The position numbers were made by a program, and so were the translations under genes. Below are positions 48,952-58,846 of a DNA stretch of 64,000 nt, one piece after another. The DNA is from Luteimonas chenhongjianii. GTDB lineage: Bacteria > Pseudomonadota > Gammaproteobacteria > Xanthomonadales > Xanthomonadaceae. Positions within the stretch are counted from its first letter, which is position 1. Each line of letters starts with the position of its first letter. The notes beneath the pieces are model-generated. The model ran no database searches and was not told the DNA's origin. It saw only the letters and a list, made by a program, of their open reading frames with translations. The stretch covers positions 3,100,001 to 3,164,000 of the forward strand of contig NZ_CP023406.1 in NCBI RefSeq assembly GCF_002327105.1, written 5' to 3'.

Positions 48952-51351
48952 ATGCTGCAGCCCCATCGTCTGACCCTCGCCGTCGCCACCGCCTTGCTGT
49001 TGCCGAGCATTGCGCTCGCCCAGCAGGCACCGGCCGCCACCGCGGCGCGTACCTCCACGCTGGATACCCTCATCGTCACCGGCACCCGCGTGGCCGACCG
49101 CACCGTGGCCGAATCGCAATCGCCGATCGACATCATCACCTCCGAGGCATTGACCGCCACCGGCACCCCCGAACTGGCGACGGCGCTGGCGCGCGCCCTG
49201 CCTTCGCTGAACTTCCCGCGTCCGGCGCTGACCGACGGCACCTCGGCGATCCGGCCGGCACAGTTGCGTGGCCTGTCGCCCGACCAGGTGCTGGTACTCG
49301 TCAACGGCAAGCGCCGGCATACCTCGTCGCTGCTCAACCTCAACGGCACGATCGGCCGCGGTTCGGCGCCGGTCGATCTCAACACCATCCCGATCTCGGC
49401 GATCGAACGCGTCGAAGTGCTGCGAGACGGCGCCTCGGCGCAGTACGGCTCCGATGCGATCGCCGGCGTGGTCAATGTGGTGCTCAAGGGGTCATCCGAA
49501 GGCGGGAGCCTCGCGGTGACCGCGGGACAGTACTCGGCCGGCGACGGCAAGCAGACCCAGATCGCCGGCGACACCGGCCTGGCGCTCGGCGAACGCGGCT
49601 TCCTGCACCTGTCGGCGCAGCTCGGCCAACAGGAAGAGACCAATCGCGCACGGCCGTTCGCCGGCACGCCCGGTCCCACGCAGCCCGCGCTCGGCCAGAA
49701 GGCGTTCGTGATCGGCGAGCCGGAGGTCGACTTCGGCGCCGTCGCTTTCAACACCGACATCGCGCTGACCGACGCCATCAGCGCCTACGGCTTCGGCACC
49801 GCGAGCAATCGCGACATCACCTCGTTCGCGTTCTTCCGCGCACCGGGGAGCACCGCGCAGAACATCCTCGGCATCTATCCCGACGGCTTCCTGCCGGAGA
49901 TCCACAACATCTCCAAGGACCGCTCGCTGGTGGCCGGCGTCAAGGGGCATGCCGGCGACTGGAACTGGGATCTGAGCTACAACTACGGCTACAACCGGCT
50001 CGATTTCTATACCCGCAACACGCTCAACGCGAGCCTCGGCCCGACCTCGCCGACGTCGTTCTACGACGGTGCGCTGGAGACCACGCAGAACATCGTCAAC
50101 CTCGACATCAGCCGCCCGCTCGAACTGGGCCTGGCGTATCCGGCGACACTGTCGTTCGGCATCGAGGCGCGCAACGAGAAGTGGAACCAGTCGCCCGGCG
50201 AGTACGGCTCCTACGCCAATGCGGGCCTCGGCGTGGCCGGTGCCGGCGCAGGGGCGCAGGGCTTCGGCGGTTTCGCCCCCGAGGTTTCCGGCGCCTACGA
50301 CCGCGACAGCCGCGCGGTCTACGCAAGCCTGGAAGCCGACCTGAGCGAGCAGTTCTCCGCAGGTATCGCGGCGCGCTACGAGGACTACGACGATTTCGGC
50401 AGCCAGGTGTCGGGCAAGCTGTCGGCGCGCTATGCCTTCAATGACGGCGTTGCCCTGCGCGCCACGGTGGCGAGCGGCTTCCGTGCACCGTCGCTGGCCC
50501 AGCAGTATTTCCAGACCGTCAGCACGACCTTCCTGCCGGGCATCAATACGCCGTTCGAGATCCGCACCTTCCCGGCCAGCAGCGCGGTCGCCCAGGCATT
50601 CGGCGCCGAGCCGCTGACGGCCGAGGAATCGCTGTCCTACAGCCTCGGCCTGGTGCTGCAGCCGGTCGACAACCTGTATGTCACCGTCGATGCCTACCAG
50701 ATCGACGTCGACGACCGCATCGCCCTGTCGTCGAACCTGACCGGCGACGCCGTGCGCCGGCTGCTCGAATCGCGCGGCATCTTCGGCATCACCGGCGGGC
50801 GCTACTTCACCAACGCCATCGACACCCGCACCCGCGGCGTCGATGTCATCGGCACCTATCGCTGGGATCTCGCGGCAAGCAATGTGGATCTGACCGCGGG
50901 CTACAACCACACCAAGACCGAGATCACCCGCATCGCCGCGAACCCGGCTGCGCTGGACGCGATCGGCCTGAACCTGGAGCGCATCGACCGGGTCGAGATC
51001 GGCCGCATCGAGGAGGGCTTCCCGCGCAGCAAGCTGCTGCTCTCGGGAACCTGGAATACCGGCGACTGGGCGTTCCTGCTCGCGACCACGCGCTACGGCA
51101 GTGTGCGCACCACACCCAACAACGCGGCGCTGGACCAGGAATACGGCGCGAAGTGGCTGGTCGACGTGTCGGCGACGTTCAAGCCGGGCGAGAACTGGGC
51201 GCTGACGCTGGGGGCCGACAACGTGCTCAACGAATATCCGGACGAGAACATCTTCGGCAACTCGACCAACGGCCAGTTTCCCTACAGCAACCTCTCGCCG
51301 TTCGGCTTCAGCGGCGCGTTCGCCTACGGGAAGGTCGTCTACCGCTGGTAG
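48952..51351 (+). CDS. TonB-dependent outer-membrane receptor
   Basis: 799 aa. The signal peptide LALAVATALLLPSIALAQQ-type N-terminus is followed by a TonB-box-like TSTLDTLIVTGTRVADRTVAE. The plug domain includes IRPAQLRGLSPDQVLVLVNGKRRHTSSLLNLNGTIGRGSAPVDLNTIPISAIERVEVLRDGASAQYGSDAIAGVVNVVLK region motifs, then a 22-strand barrel ending YGKVVYRW with a C-terminal aromatic residue as needed for BamA. The substrate is unknown; no adjacent ABC, regulator or degradative gene points to one. The length and the NGKRRHTSSLLN motif resemble the large xanthomonad TBDR set used for carbohydrates or metal chelates. Confidence 0.93.
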   Translation: MLQPHRLTLAVATALLLPSIALAQQAPAATAARTSTLDTLIVTGTRVADRTVAESQSPIDIITSEALTATGTPELATALARALPSLNFPRPALTDGTSAIRPAQLRGLSPDQVLVLVNGKRRHTSSLLNLNGTIGRGSAPVDLNTIPISAIERVEVLRDGASAQYGSDAIAGVVNVVLKGSSEGGSLAVTAGQYSAGDGKQTQIAGDTGLALGERGFLHLSAQLGQQEETNRARPFAGTPGPTQPALGQKAFVIGEPEVDFGAVAFNTDIALTDAISAYGFGTASNRDITSFAFFRAPGSTAQNILGIYPDGFLPEIHNISKDRSLVAGVKGHAGDWNWDLSYNYGYNRLDFYTRNTLNASLGPTSPTSFYDGALETTQNIVNLDISRPLELGLAYPATLSFGIEARNEKWNQSPGEYGSYANAGLGVAGAGAGAQGFGGFAPEVSGAYDRDSRAVYASLEADLSEQFSAGIAARYEDYDDFGSQVSGKLSARYAFNDGVALRATVASGFRAPSLAQQYFQTVSTTFLPGINTPFEIRTFPASSAVAQAFGAEPLTAEESLSYSLGLVLQPVDNLYVTVDAYQIDVDDRIALSSNLTGDAVRRLLESRGIFGITGGRYFTNAIDTRTRGVDVIGTYRWDLAASNVDLTAGYNHTKTEITRIAANPAALDAIGLNLERIDRVEIGRIEEGFPRSKLLLSGTWNTGDWAFLLATTRYGSVRTTPNNAALDQEYGAKWLVDVSATFKPGENWALTLGADNVLNEYPDENIFGNSTNGQFPYSNLSPFGFSGAFAYGKVVYRW

Positions 51352-51373
51352 ACGTCCGTCCCGCGTCAGCTTC

Positions 51374-51396
51374 GAGGCCCCGCTCGCCGGGGCCTC
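51374..51396 (+). terminator. Hairpin after TonB receptor
   Basis: GAGGCCCCG-CTCGC-CGGGGCCTC is a 9-bp perfect stem 23 nt after the stop. No U-tract follows, so it is a likely but not classical terminator. Confidence 0.55.
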
Positions 51397-51761
51397 GCCG
51401 TCGCGGACGTGCCCGCCCGGGGACATGGCCCGCGAGATGCGAGGCATTCCTGCAGATGCGCACCCAGGCGCCATGCGCCGCACCACCCTGACTGCGAACC
51501 GGCTCGCATTGCGATCGGGCCTCGGCCCGCCGGTCGCACGCGCCCTCGCACGGCCGCAGCGGAGTGCACACCGCTGCATGTGCCCCTGCGATCGCGAACC
51601 CCCACTCGCCTTGACGCGACCGCTGCCGGTTGGATGCGGATGTTAAGCGTCAGCTCCTGCCCTTCGCAGCGCGGAGCTGCAATTGCAGGAGAATCCGCCT
51701 CCCGCCTTGCTCCTGTCGGGATGCGTCGGCGACACTGCAAGACCCACCTGCGACAGCCCCG
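51397..51761. other. 365-bp gene-free region before antiporter gene
   Basis: The antiporter frame stays open into this region, but the sequence upstream of 51762 is Cys/Arg-rich and lacks a start with a Shine-Dalgarno motif. I see no gene. It should contain the antiporter promoter. Confidence 0.4.
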
Positions 51762-53495
51762 ATGCCGCACAACACCGACCTGATCAACATCGTCGCCGTC
51801 GGACTGGGCGTCGCCTTCATCTTCGGCGCGCTCGCCAACCGCCTGCGGCTCTCGCCACTGGTCGGCTATCTGGTCGCGGGCATCATCGTCGGGCCGTTCA
51901 CGCCAGGCTTCGTCGCCGACCAGGACCTCGCCAACCAGCTCGCCGAGATCGGCGTGATGCTGCTGATGTTCGGCGTCGGCCTGCACTTCTCGCTCAAGGA
52001 CCTGATGGACGTGAAGTCCATCGCGATCCCCGGCGCGGTCGCGCAGATCACGGTCGCCACCGTACTGGGCTGGTTGCTCGCCTGGCTGATGGGCTGGTCG
52101 ATGGTCAGCGGTTTCGTGTTCGGCCTGGCGCTGTCGGTCGCCAGTACCGTGGTGCTGCTGCGTGCAATGGAAGAGCGCCGGCTGCTCGATACGCGACGCG
52201 GCAAGATCGCGGTGGGCTGGCTGATCGTCGAGGACCTGGTGATGGTGCTGGCGCTGGTGCTGCTGCCGGTACTGGCGGAAATCACCATGAGCCGCGGTGG
52301 CGGTACCCCGCCCGGCTTCGGCACGATCGTGCTGACGATCCTGTGGACCCTGGTCAAGGTCAGCGCCTTCGTCGCGGTGATGCTGCTGGTCGGGCGGCGG
52401 GTGATCCCATGGATCCTCGAGCGCATCGCCGGCACCGGCCAGCGCGAGCTGTTCACCCTGTCGGTGCTGGCGATCGCGCTGGGCGTGGCGTTCGGCGCGT
52501 CGGCGCTGTTCGGCGTGTCGTTCGCGCTGGGCGCGTTCTTCGCCGGCATGGTGCTCAACGAATCGGAATTCAGCCATGAGGCGGCCAACGATTCCCTGCC
52601 CCTGCGTGATGCGTTCGCGGTGCTGTTCTTCGTGTCGGTCGGCATGCTGTTCAACCCGTCGATCCTGGTCGAGCACCCCTGGCAGGTACTCGCGACGTTC
52701 CTGATCATCGTGGTCGGCAAGTCGATCGCCGCCTACTGGATCGTGCGGCTGTTCCGGCATCCGCGCTCGACCGCGCTGACCATCTCCACCAGCCTGGCGC
52801 AGATCGGCGAGTTCTCCTTCATCCTGGTCGGCCTCGGCGTCGTCCTCGGCCTGCTGCCCGAAACCGGCCGCGATCTGGTGCTGGCGGGCGCGCTGCTGTC
52901 GATCGTGGTCAACCCGCTGCTGTTCGCCGGGCTCGACCGCTGGCAGGCGAAGCAGGAACTGGCCGCGCGTGCGGCTGCCGCCGAGCATGCGGAACCCCTG
53001 CCGCCCGAGCATGCGATTCCGCCCGAGCTGAGCGGTCACGCGATCCTGGTCGGCTATGGCCGCGTCGGCCGCCAGCTGGCCGAGCTGCTGCGGCAGCGCG
53101 ACGTGCCGCTGGTCATCGTGGAGGACGACAACGAACTGGTGCGGCGCGCGCGCGAGCGCGGCTTTCTGGTCGTGCGCGGAAATGTCGCATCCGAGCCGGT
53201 CATGCTCGACGCCGCGCCCGACCGCGCGGCGCTGGCGATCTTCGCGATTCCGCAGGCACTCGAGGCCGGCGAGGCGATCGAACGCATGAAGGCGGTCAAT
53301 CCCGCGCTCACCGTGCTCGCCCGCGCGCACAGCGATGGCGAAGTCAGGCATCTGCTCCAGCATGGCGCCGACGGCGCGGTGCTGGCCGAGCGCGAACTGG
53401 CCTACTCGCTGGCGGAGATGGTGATGTCGACGCCACCGTTCCGGCCTGTGCGCCCGGGCTCGATCCCGATCGCCGAGTCGCCCGCGCCACTGTGA
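51762..53495 (+). CDS. YbaL-type CPA2 monovalent cation:proton antiporter with TrkA-N domain
   Basis: 577-aa Kef/YbaL-like protein. The Na/H exchanger-type membrane domain has LSPLVGYLVAGIIVGPFTPGFVAD, LAEIGVMLLMFGVGLHFSLKDLM, VASTVVLLRAMEERRLLDTRRGKIAVGWLIVEDLVMVLALV and FFVSVGMLFNP. The C-terminal TrkA-N domain is HAILVGYGRVGRQLAELLRQRDVPLVIVEDDNELVRRARERGFLVVRGN, with the NAD-binding GYGRVG motif. It exports K+ or Na+ for H+ with nucleotide control. The ATG at 51762 gives MPHNTDLINIVAVGLG. Its stop overlaps the sirtuin's alternate GTG start. Confidence 0.92.
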   Translation: MPHNTDLINIVAVGLGVAFIFGALANRLRLSPLVGYLVAGIIVGPFTPGFVADQDLANQLAEIGVMLLMFGVGLHFSLKDLMDVKSIAIPGAVAQITVATVLGWLLAWLMGWSMVSGFVFGLALSVASTVVLLRAMEERRLLDTRRGKIAVGWLIVEDLVMVLALVLLPVLAEITMSRGGGTPPGFGTIVLTILWTLVKVSAFVAVMLLVGRRVIPWILERIAGTGQRELFTLSVLAIALGVAFGASALFGVSFALGAFFAGMVLNESEFSHEAANDSLPLRDAFAVLFFVSVGMLFNPSILVEHPWQVLATFLIIVVGKSIAAYWIVRLFRHPRSTALTISTSLAQIGEFSFILVGLGVVLGLLPETGRDLVLAGALLSIVVNPLLFAGLDRWQAKQELAARAAAAEHAEPLPPEHAIPPELSGHAILVGYGRVGRQLAELLRQRDVPLVIVEDDNELVRRARERGFLVVRGNVASEPVMLDAAPDRAALAIFAIPQALEAGEAIERMKAVNPALTVLARAHSDGEVRHLLQHGADGAVLAERELAYSLAEMVMSTPPFRPVRPGSIPIAESPAPL

Positions 53496-53497
53496 AG

Positions 53498-54256
53498 ATG
53501 CGCATCGTCGTGCTCAGCGGCGCCGGCATCTCGGCCGCAAGCGGCGTCCCGACCTTCCGCGACGCACTGACCGGCCTGTGGGCCCGCTTCGACCCCGAGC
53601 GCCTCGCAACCGAGGCTGCCTTTCGCGCCGATCCCGCCCTGGTCTGGGGCTGGTACCGCTGGCGCGCGGCCATGGTGGCCGCCGCGGCGCCCAACGCCGC
53701 GCACGCCGATGTCGCGGCGCTTGCCGACGACGGCCATGCGCTCACCGTGGTCACGCAGAACGTCGACGACCTGCACGAACGCGGCGGCGCGCGCGACGTA
53801 CTGCATCTGCACGGCCGCCTGCTGGCATCGCGTTGCATCGATTGCGGCGCGCGGGCGACACCCGATCCGATCCTCCTGGCGCCTGCCTCGCCCGCCGGCG
53901 GCCAGCGTGAAACACCGCCTTCGTGCGATCGCTGCGGCGCGGCCTTCCGGCCCGACGTGGTGTGGTTCGGCGAAGCCCTGCCCGTCGACGCCTGGGAGGC
54001 GGCGAGCCGGGCGATCGAGGCCTGCGACCTGCTGGTCGTCGTCGGCACCTCGTCGCTGGTGTGGCCCGCCGCCGGCCTGCCCGACCGCGCCCTGCGCCTC
54101 GGCACGCCGGTGCTGGAGATCAATCCACAGCCGACGCCGCTGTCGCCACGCGCCACCGCGCACTGGGCGCTCACCGCGACGGCCGGGATGGCGCAGCTTC
54201 GGGCGCGCCTGTCGGCTGGTGCGTGGGACGTGGCAGGCGCCTTGCGCTTCGACTGA
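53498..54256 (+). CDS. Sir2-family NAD-dependent protein deacylase
   Basis: 252 aa (from ATG 53498; the GTG at 53492, which overlaps the antiporter stop as GTGA, would add two residues). Motifs are VVLSGAGISAASGVPTFRD for NAD, VVTQNVDDLHERGG, the catalytic His in VLHLHGRLLASRC, zinc-binding CIDCGA and CDRCGAAFRPDVVWFGE. All are canonical for CobB-type class III sirtuins. It removes acetyl or succinyl groups from lysines of metabolic enzymes. The overlap suggests translational coupling to the antiporter. Confidence 0.92.
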   Translation: MRIVVLSGAGISAASGVPTFRDALTGLWARFDPERLATEAAFRADPALVWGWYRWRAAMVAAAAPNAAHADVAALADDGHALTVVTQNVDDLHERGGARDVLHLHGRLLASRCIDCGARATPDPILLAPASPAGGQRETPPSCDRCGAAFRPDVVWFGEALPVDAWEAASRAIEACDLLVVVGTSSLVWPAAGLPDRALRLGTPVLEINPQPTPLSPRATAHWALTATAGMAQLRARLSAGAWDVAGALRFD

Positions 54257-54277
54257 GCGGGCGTCGGATGCCGAACC

Positions 54278-55177
54278 TCAGCGCAGGACCGAAGCCAGAT
54301 AGGGCGCGAGCTCGGGCCAAGCGAAGACGTGACCGCGCTGCTGCAGTCGAGCGGGCAGCACGCGCTGTCCATCGATGAGCAACGTGGACATCTCGCCCAG
54401 CCCGGCCCGGAGCGCCGGCGCGGGTATCGCGAGCACTGCGCGTCGGCGGAGCGCATCGGCCATGGCGCGGGTGAAGCCCGCGTTGTCCACGGGCTCGGGC
54501 GCGGTGAGGTTGAAAGGACCTGCCGGGGCCTGCGCATCCCCATCGACGTGGGCGCGCAGCAGCGCGATGACGGCGCACACCCAGTCCTCCCGCGAGATCC
54601 AACTCAGGAACTGGCGGCCGTCGCCCAGACGGGCGCCAAGACCGAGCCCGAACGGCAGACGCAGGCGCTGCAGCATGCCGCCGGCGGGATGCAGTACCAC
54701 GCCGGTGCGCAGGTATACGACCGGCACGCGCGCCTCCACCACGCGCGCGGCGGCCTCCCACTCCTCGCACAGCCGATGCTGGAACCCGTCGCAGGCGGGG
54801 CTCTGCTCGTCCAGCGTCGCGTCGCCCTGGGCGCCATACCAGCCGATTGCCGATCCGCTGAGCAGCACCCGTGGCGGCGAATGCGCAGCGCGGATCCACT
54901 CGGTGACCACGTGCGTGGGCATCAGCCGGCTGTCGCGCAGCGCCTGCTTGCGCGCAGGGCTCCAGCGCCGATCGGCGATGCCGGCGCCGGCAAGGTTGAC
55001 GACCGCGTCGAAGCGGTCGTCCGCCCACAGGCCGCTGTAGTCGCGCACGTCCACGCCTTCCGGCGACGGAGTGGACGCGCGCCGCGACAACCACGTGACG
55101 TGGGCGCCGTCGCGCTGGAGCTGCCTGGTCAGCGCACTGCCGAGGAAACCGCTGCCGCCGGTGATGAGGATGCGCAT
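54278..55177 (-). CDS. TIGR01777-type NAD(P)-binding epimerase
   Basis: 299 aa. MRILITGGSGFLGSALTRQLQ is the Rossmann GxxGxxG motif, and AVVNLAGAGIADRRWSPARKQALRDSRLM plus VLLSGSAIGWYGAQGDATLDEQSPA are characteristic of the TIGR01777/YfcH family. It belongs to the short-chain epimerase/dehydratase superfamily of unknown substrate. The ATG at 55177 matches the family N-terminus. It ends 21 nt from the convergent sirtuin stop and lies downstream of clpB on the same strand. Confidence 0.9.
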   Translation of the reverse strand: MRILITGGSGFLGSALTRQLQRDGAHVTWLSRRASTPSPEGVDVRDYSGLWADDRFDAVVNLAGAGIADRRWSPARKQALRDSRLMPTHVVTEWIRAAHSPPRVLLSGSAIGWYGAQGDATLDEQSPACDGFQHRLCEEWEAAARVVEARVPVVYLRTGVVLHPAGGMLQRLRLPFGLGLGARLGDGRQFLSWISREDWVCAVIALLRAHVDGDAQAPAGPFNLTAPEPVDNAGFTRAMADALRRRAVLAIPAPALRAGLGEMSTLLIDGQRVLPARLQQRGHVFAWPELAPYLASVLR

Positions 55178-55275
55178 GGAGCCTCCGAAGCCACCGCGCA
55201 TCGTTGCAGATGACCGGGCACGTGCCCGTCACGCAGCCGGACCGATCGGGGATTCCGTCGTTCGGCCTCGAAGGA

Positions 55276-55297
55276 GCGGCGATCCGGAGATCGCCGC
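55276..55297 (-). terminator. Hairpin after clpB
   Basis: GCGGCGAT-CCGGAG-ATCGCCGC is an 8-bp perfect stem 10 nt after the clpB stop on the minus strand. No U-tract. A second small palindrome, CGGGCACGTGCCCG, lies at about 55214-55227. Confidence 0.5.
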
Positions 55298-55307
55298 CCT
55301 GCCGGCT

Positions 55308-57899
55308 TCAGGCCTTCGCGAAACCGAGTTCGTTGCCCGCCGCGTCCACGCGGATGGTGTCGCCACTGACGAACGCGCCGGAGAGGATGCGCTCGGCCAG
55401 GGGGTTCTCCACCTGCTGCTGGATCGCACGCTTGAGCGGGCGCGCGCCGTAGACCGGGTCGAAGCCCGCGCTGCCGAGCAGATCGAAGGCACGGTCGGAC
55501 ACCTCGATGCGCAGACCGCGCTCGGCCAGGCGCTTCTCCAGCCCGCGCATCTGGATCATCGCGATCTCGCGGATCTGCGACTTCTCCAGCGGATGGAACA
55601 CGACGATGTCGTCGAGGCGATTGATGAACTCCGGACGGAAATGCGCCTGCACCACCGCCATCACCGCGGCCTTCATCTGGGTGTAGCCCTCGGCGCTGTC
55701 GGCGGCGGTACCGCGTTCGCTCATCTCCTGGATCTGGTGCGAGCCGAGGTTGGACGTCATGACGATGACCACGTTGCGGAAGTCCACCGTGCGGCCCTGG
55801 CCATCGGTCAGACGGCCATCATCGAGCACCTGCAGCAGGATGTTGAACACGTCTGGATGCGCCTTCTCGACCTCGTCGAGCAGGATCACGCTGTAGGGCC
55901 GGCGTCGCACCGCCTCGGTCAGATAGCCGCCTTCTTCGTAGCCGACGTAACCGGGAGGCGCACCGATCAGGCGCGCAACCGAGTGCTTCTCCATGAACTC
56001 GCTCATGTCGATGCGCACCATCGCATCCTGGCTGTCGAACAGGAATTCGGCCAGCGCCTTGCACAGCTCGGTCTTGCCGACGCCGGTGGGACCGAGAAAC
56101 AGGAACGAACCGGTCGGGCGATTGGGATCGCTGAGCCCGGCGCGTGAGCGTCGCACCGAATCGGACACGACCTTGATCGCCTCGTCCTGGCCGATCACGC
56201 GCGTATGCAGCTGCGCCTCCATCGCCAGCAGCTTCTCGCGCTCGCCCTCGAGCATCTTGCTGACCGGAATGCCGGTCCAGCGCGCCACCACCTGGGCGAT
56301 CTCCTCGGCGGTCACCTTGTCCTGCAGCAGGGTGAACCCCTGGGTCTCGACTTCCTGCGCGGCCTGCAGCTGCTTTTCGAGTTCCGGCAGCCGGCCGTAC
56401 TGGATCTCGCTCATGCGTGCGTAATCCTGGGTGCGCTGCGCGGCCTCGAGTTCGAGCTTGGCCGCCTCGATCTGCTCCTTGATCTTGGTCGCGCCCTGCA
56501 CGCTGGCCTTCTCGGCCTTCCAGACTTCCTCGAGATCGTTGTATTCCCGCTCGAGCGTCGCGATTTCCTCTTCGAGATCGGCGAGCCGCTGCTTCGATTC
56601 GGCGTCCTTCTCCTTCTTCAGCGCTTCGCGCTGGATCTTGAGCTGGATCAGGCGGCGCTCCTTGCGATCGAGTTCCTCGGGCTTGGAGTCGATCTCCATG
56701 CGGATACGGCTGGCCGCCTCGTCCATCAGGTCGATGGCCTTGTCGGGCAGCTGGCGGTCGGCGATGTAACGGTTCGACAGCGTCGCGGCGGCCACGATCG
56801 CGGGGTCGGTGATCTCCACGCCGTGGTGCACGGCGTAGCGCTCCTTCAGTCCACGCAGGATCGCGATGGTGTCCTCGACGCTGGGCTCGCCGACGAATAC
56901 CTTCTGGAACCGACGCTCCAGCGCCGCGTCCTTCTCCACGTACTTGCGATATTCGTCGAGCGTGGTCGCGCCGACGCAGTGCAGCTCGCCGCGCGCCAGG
57001 GCGGGCTTGAGCATGTTGCCCGCGTCCATGGAGCCTTCGGCCTTGCCGGCGCCGACCATCGTGTGCAGCTCGTCGATGAACAGGATGACCTGCCCTTCCT
57101 GCTTGGCCAGGTCGCTGAGCACGCCCTTGAGCCGCTCCTCGAACTCGCCGCGGTACTTGGCGCCGGCGATCAGCGCGCCCATGTCGAGCGACAGCACGCG
57201 CTTGCCGCGCAGGCCCTCGGGGACCTCGTTGTTGACGATGCGCTGGGCCAGGCCTTCGACGATCGCGGTCTTGCCGACGCCGGGTTCACCGATCAGCACC
57301 GGGTTGTTCTTGGTCCTGCGCTGGAGCACCTGGATCGTGCGGCGGATCTCCTCGTCACGCCCGATCACCGGGTCGAGCTTGCCGCTCTCGGCGCGCGCGG
57401 TCAGGTCGATCGTGTACTTCTCCAGCGCCTGGCGCGATTCCTCGGCGTTCTCGTCCTGCACGCTCTCGCCGCCACGGACCTTGGCGATCGCCGCCTCGAG
57501 CCTGGCCTTGTCTGCGCCGGCGGCCTTGAGCGCGCGGCCCGCGTCGCCGCTGTCGTCGAGCGCGGCCAGCACGAACAGTTCGGACGCGATGAATGCGTCG
57601 CCCCGCTCCTGCGCCAGCTTGTCGCTGACGTTGAGCAGGCGCGCCAGATCATTGCCGACCGAAAGCTGGCCGGCCTGGCCGGTGACCTTGGGCATGCGGT
57701 CGAGCGCCTCGGTGAGGCGTTCGCGCAGCACCGGCACGTTGACGCCGGCCTGGCTCAGCAAGGGGCGGGTACCGCCGCCCTGCTGGTCGAGAAGTGCGAG
57801 CAGCAGGTGTGGCGGCTCGATGAAGTTGTGGTCGCGCCCCACCGCCAGCGACTGGGCGTCGCTCAGGGCCTGCTGGAAACGCGAGGTCAGCTTGTCCAT
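55308..57899 (-). CDS. clpB: ClpB, ATP-dependent disaggregase
   Basis: 863 aa, the normal length of bacterial ClpB. The N-domain is [39 protein letters not shown]1 has Walker [19 protein letters not shown] and Walker [16 protein letters not shown]. The M-domain coiled coil spans roughly residues 410-520 ([36 protein letters not shown]). NBD2 has [19 protein letters not shown] and [21 protein letters not shown]. It rescues aggregated proteins with DnaK. The ATG at 57899 opens MDKLTSRF, preceded by GAGGAT; the ATG at 57905 is two codons earlier. A sigma-32 promoter lies upstream. Confidence 0.97.
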   Translation of the reverse strand: MDKLTSRFQQALSDAQSLAVGRDHNFIEPPHLLLALLDQQGGGTRPLLSQAGVNVPVLRERLTEALDRMPKVTGQAGQLSVGNDLARLLNVSDKLAQERGDAFIASELFVLAALDDSGDAGRALKAAGADKARLEAAIAKVRGGESVQDENAEESRQALEKYTIDLTARAESGKLDPVIGRDEEIRRTIQVLQRRTKNNPVLIGEPGVGKTAIVEGLAQRIVNNEVPEGLRGKRVLSLDMGALIAGAKYRGEFEERLKGVLSDLAKQEGQVILFIDELHTMVGAGKAEGSMDAGNMLKPALARGELHCVGATTLDEYRKYVEKDAALERRFQKVFVGEPSVEDTIAILRGLKERYAVHHGVEITDPAIVAAATLSNRYIADRQLPDKAIDLMDEAASRIRMEIDSKPEELDRKERRLIQLKIQREALKKEKDAESKQRLADLEEEIATLEREYNDLEEVWKAEKASVQGATKIKEQIEAAKLELEAAQRTQDYARMSEIQYGRLPELEKQLQAAQEVETQGFTLLQDKVTAEEIAQVVARWTGIPVSKMLEGEREKLLAMEAQLHTRVIGQDEAIKVVSDSVRRSRAGLSDPNRPTGSFLFLGPTGVGKTELCKALAEFLFDSQDAMVRIDMSEFMEKHSVARLIGAPPGYVGYEEGGYLTEAVRRRPYSVILLDEVEKAHPDVFNILLQVLDDGRLTDGQGRTVDFRNVVIVMTSNLGSHQIQEMSERGTAADSAEGYTQMKAAVMAVVQAHFRPEFINRLDDIVVFHPLEKSQIREIAMIQMRGLEKRLAERGLRIEVSDRAFDLLGSAGFDPVYGARPLKRAIQQQVENPLAERILSGAFVSGDTIRVDAAGNELGFAKA

Positions 57900-57956
57900 C
57901 CGCATCGGAAAATCCTCGAAGAATGAAGGGGTCGTCGCGCGCTGCTAATACGTGCC

Positions 57957-57985
57957 ATATGCGGCCGAAGCGGCCTGTTGCAAGC
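57957..57985 (-). promoter_or_regulatory. Sigma-32 (RpoH) heat-shock promoter of clpB
   Basis: On the minus strand, GCTTGCAA (57978-57985), a 13-nt spacer and CCGCATAT (57957-57964) match the sigma-32 consensus CTTGAAA-N13-CCCCATAT at most positions. The -10 ends 57 nt before the clpB ATG. The spacer contains an internal GGCC...GGCC inverted repeat. Confidence 0.75.
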
Positions 57986-58082
57986 ATCCCGCAGACGGAT
58001 CGCCTATCCCCTTGCCGCCCCGCTCACCCTCCGTCGGCGGTGTCGGACCTAGGGTGGTCCGACCCCCCGATGGAGCGCGGCG

Positions 58083-58799
58083 ATGCAATATCTCCTCTAT
58101 TACTGGACCGGCCTGCAGGGGCGCGGCGAGTTCGTGCGGCTGGCGCTGGAGGACGCCGGCGCGGATTACGTCGATGTCGCCCGCCGGGACGGCGACGCGG
58201 TGATGCAGCCCTTTCTCGAAGGGCGGGCCGACGGCGCCCGCCCCTTCGCGCCTCCCTTCCTGAAGGCCGGGGACCAGGTGGTCGCCCAGGTCGCCAACAT
58301 CCTGCATTTTCTTGGCCCCCGGCTGGGCCTGGTCGCGGACACCGAGCCCGCGCGCCTGGAGGCGCTGCAACTGCAGCTGACCATCGCCGACCTCGTGACC
58401 GAGGTGCACGACAGCCATCACCCGATCGCGAGCGCCGAGTATTACGAGGACCAGCAGGACGCCGCGGCGCGACGCGCGGCGGACCTGCGCCGGCACCGCC
58501 TTCCGAAGTTCCTCGGCTATTTCGAGCAGGTGCTGGCGCGGGCCGGGGGCCGCCATGTGCTCGGCCGTCATTCCTACGTGGACCTGTCGCTGTTCCAGCT
58601 CATGCGCGGACTCCGGTACGCCTATCCCGAAGCGATGGCCACGCTGTCGCCGGGACTGCCGCTGCTCGAAGAGCTCGCCACGCGCGTCGCAGACAGGCCG
58701 AACATCGCGGCCTACCTCGCCTCGGACAGGCGCGTGCCGTTCAACAACAGCGGCATCTTCCGTCACTACCCCGAGCTCGATGGCGGCACGGGCGCGTAG
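58083..58799 (+). CDS. Glutathione S-transferase family protein
   Basis: 238 aa. A thioredoxin-like N-terminal domain (YLLYYWTGLQGRGEFVRLALEDAGADY) carries the Tyr near the glutathione site, followed by PPFLKAGDQVVAQVANILHFLG with the cis-Pro turn. An all-helical C-terminal domain has YVDLSLFQLMRGLRYAYPEAM. The pattern resembles pi/sigma-like bacterial GSTs. No biotransformation partner is nearby; it is divergent from clpB. Confidence 0.85.
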   Translation: MQYLLYYWTGLQGRGEFVRLALEDAGADYVDVARRDGDAVMQPFLEGRADGARPFAPPFLKAGDQVVAQVANILHFLGPRLGLVADTEPARLEALQLQLTIADLVTEVHDSHHPIASAEYYEDQQDAAARRAADLRRHRLPKFLGYFEQVLARAGGRHVLGRHSYVDLSLFQLMRGLRYAYPEAMATLSPGLPLLEELATRVADRPNIAAYLASDRRVPFNNSGIFRHYPELDGGTGA

Positions 58800-58846
58800 C
58801 CGCGCGCGCCCGGACCTGCCGGACCCGGCGGTCGTGGCAGCGGCCT

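Noticed and set aside
49492..51579. 695-codon minus-strand frame opposite the TonB receptor
   Set aside because: Antisense shadow; no domain, start signal or neighbour support.
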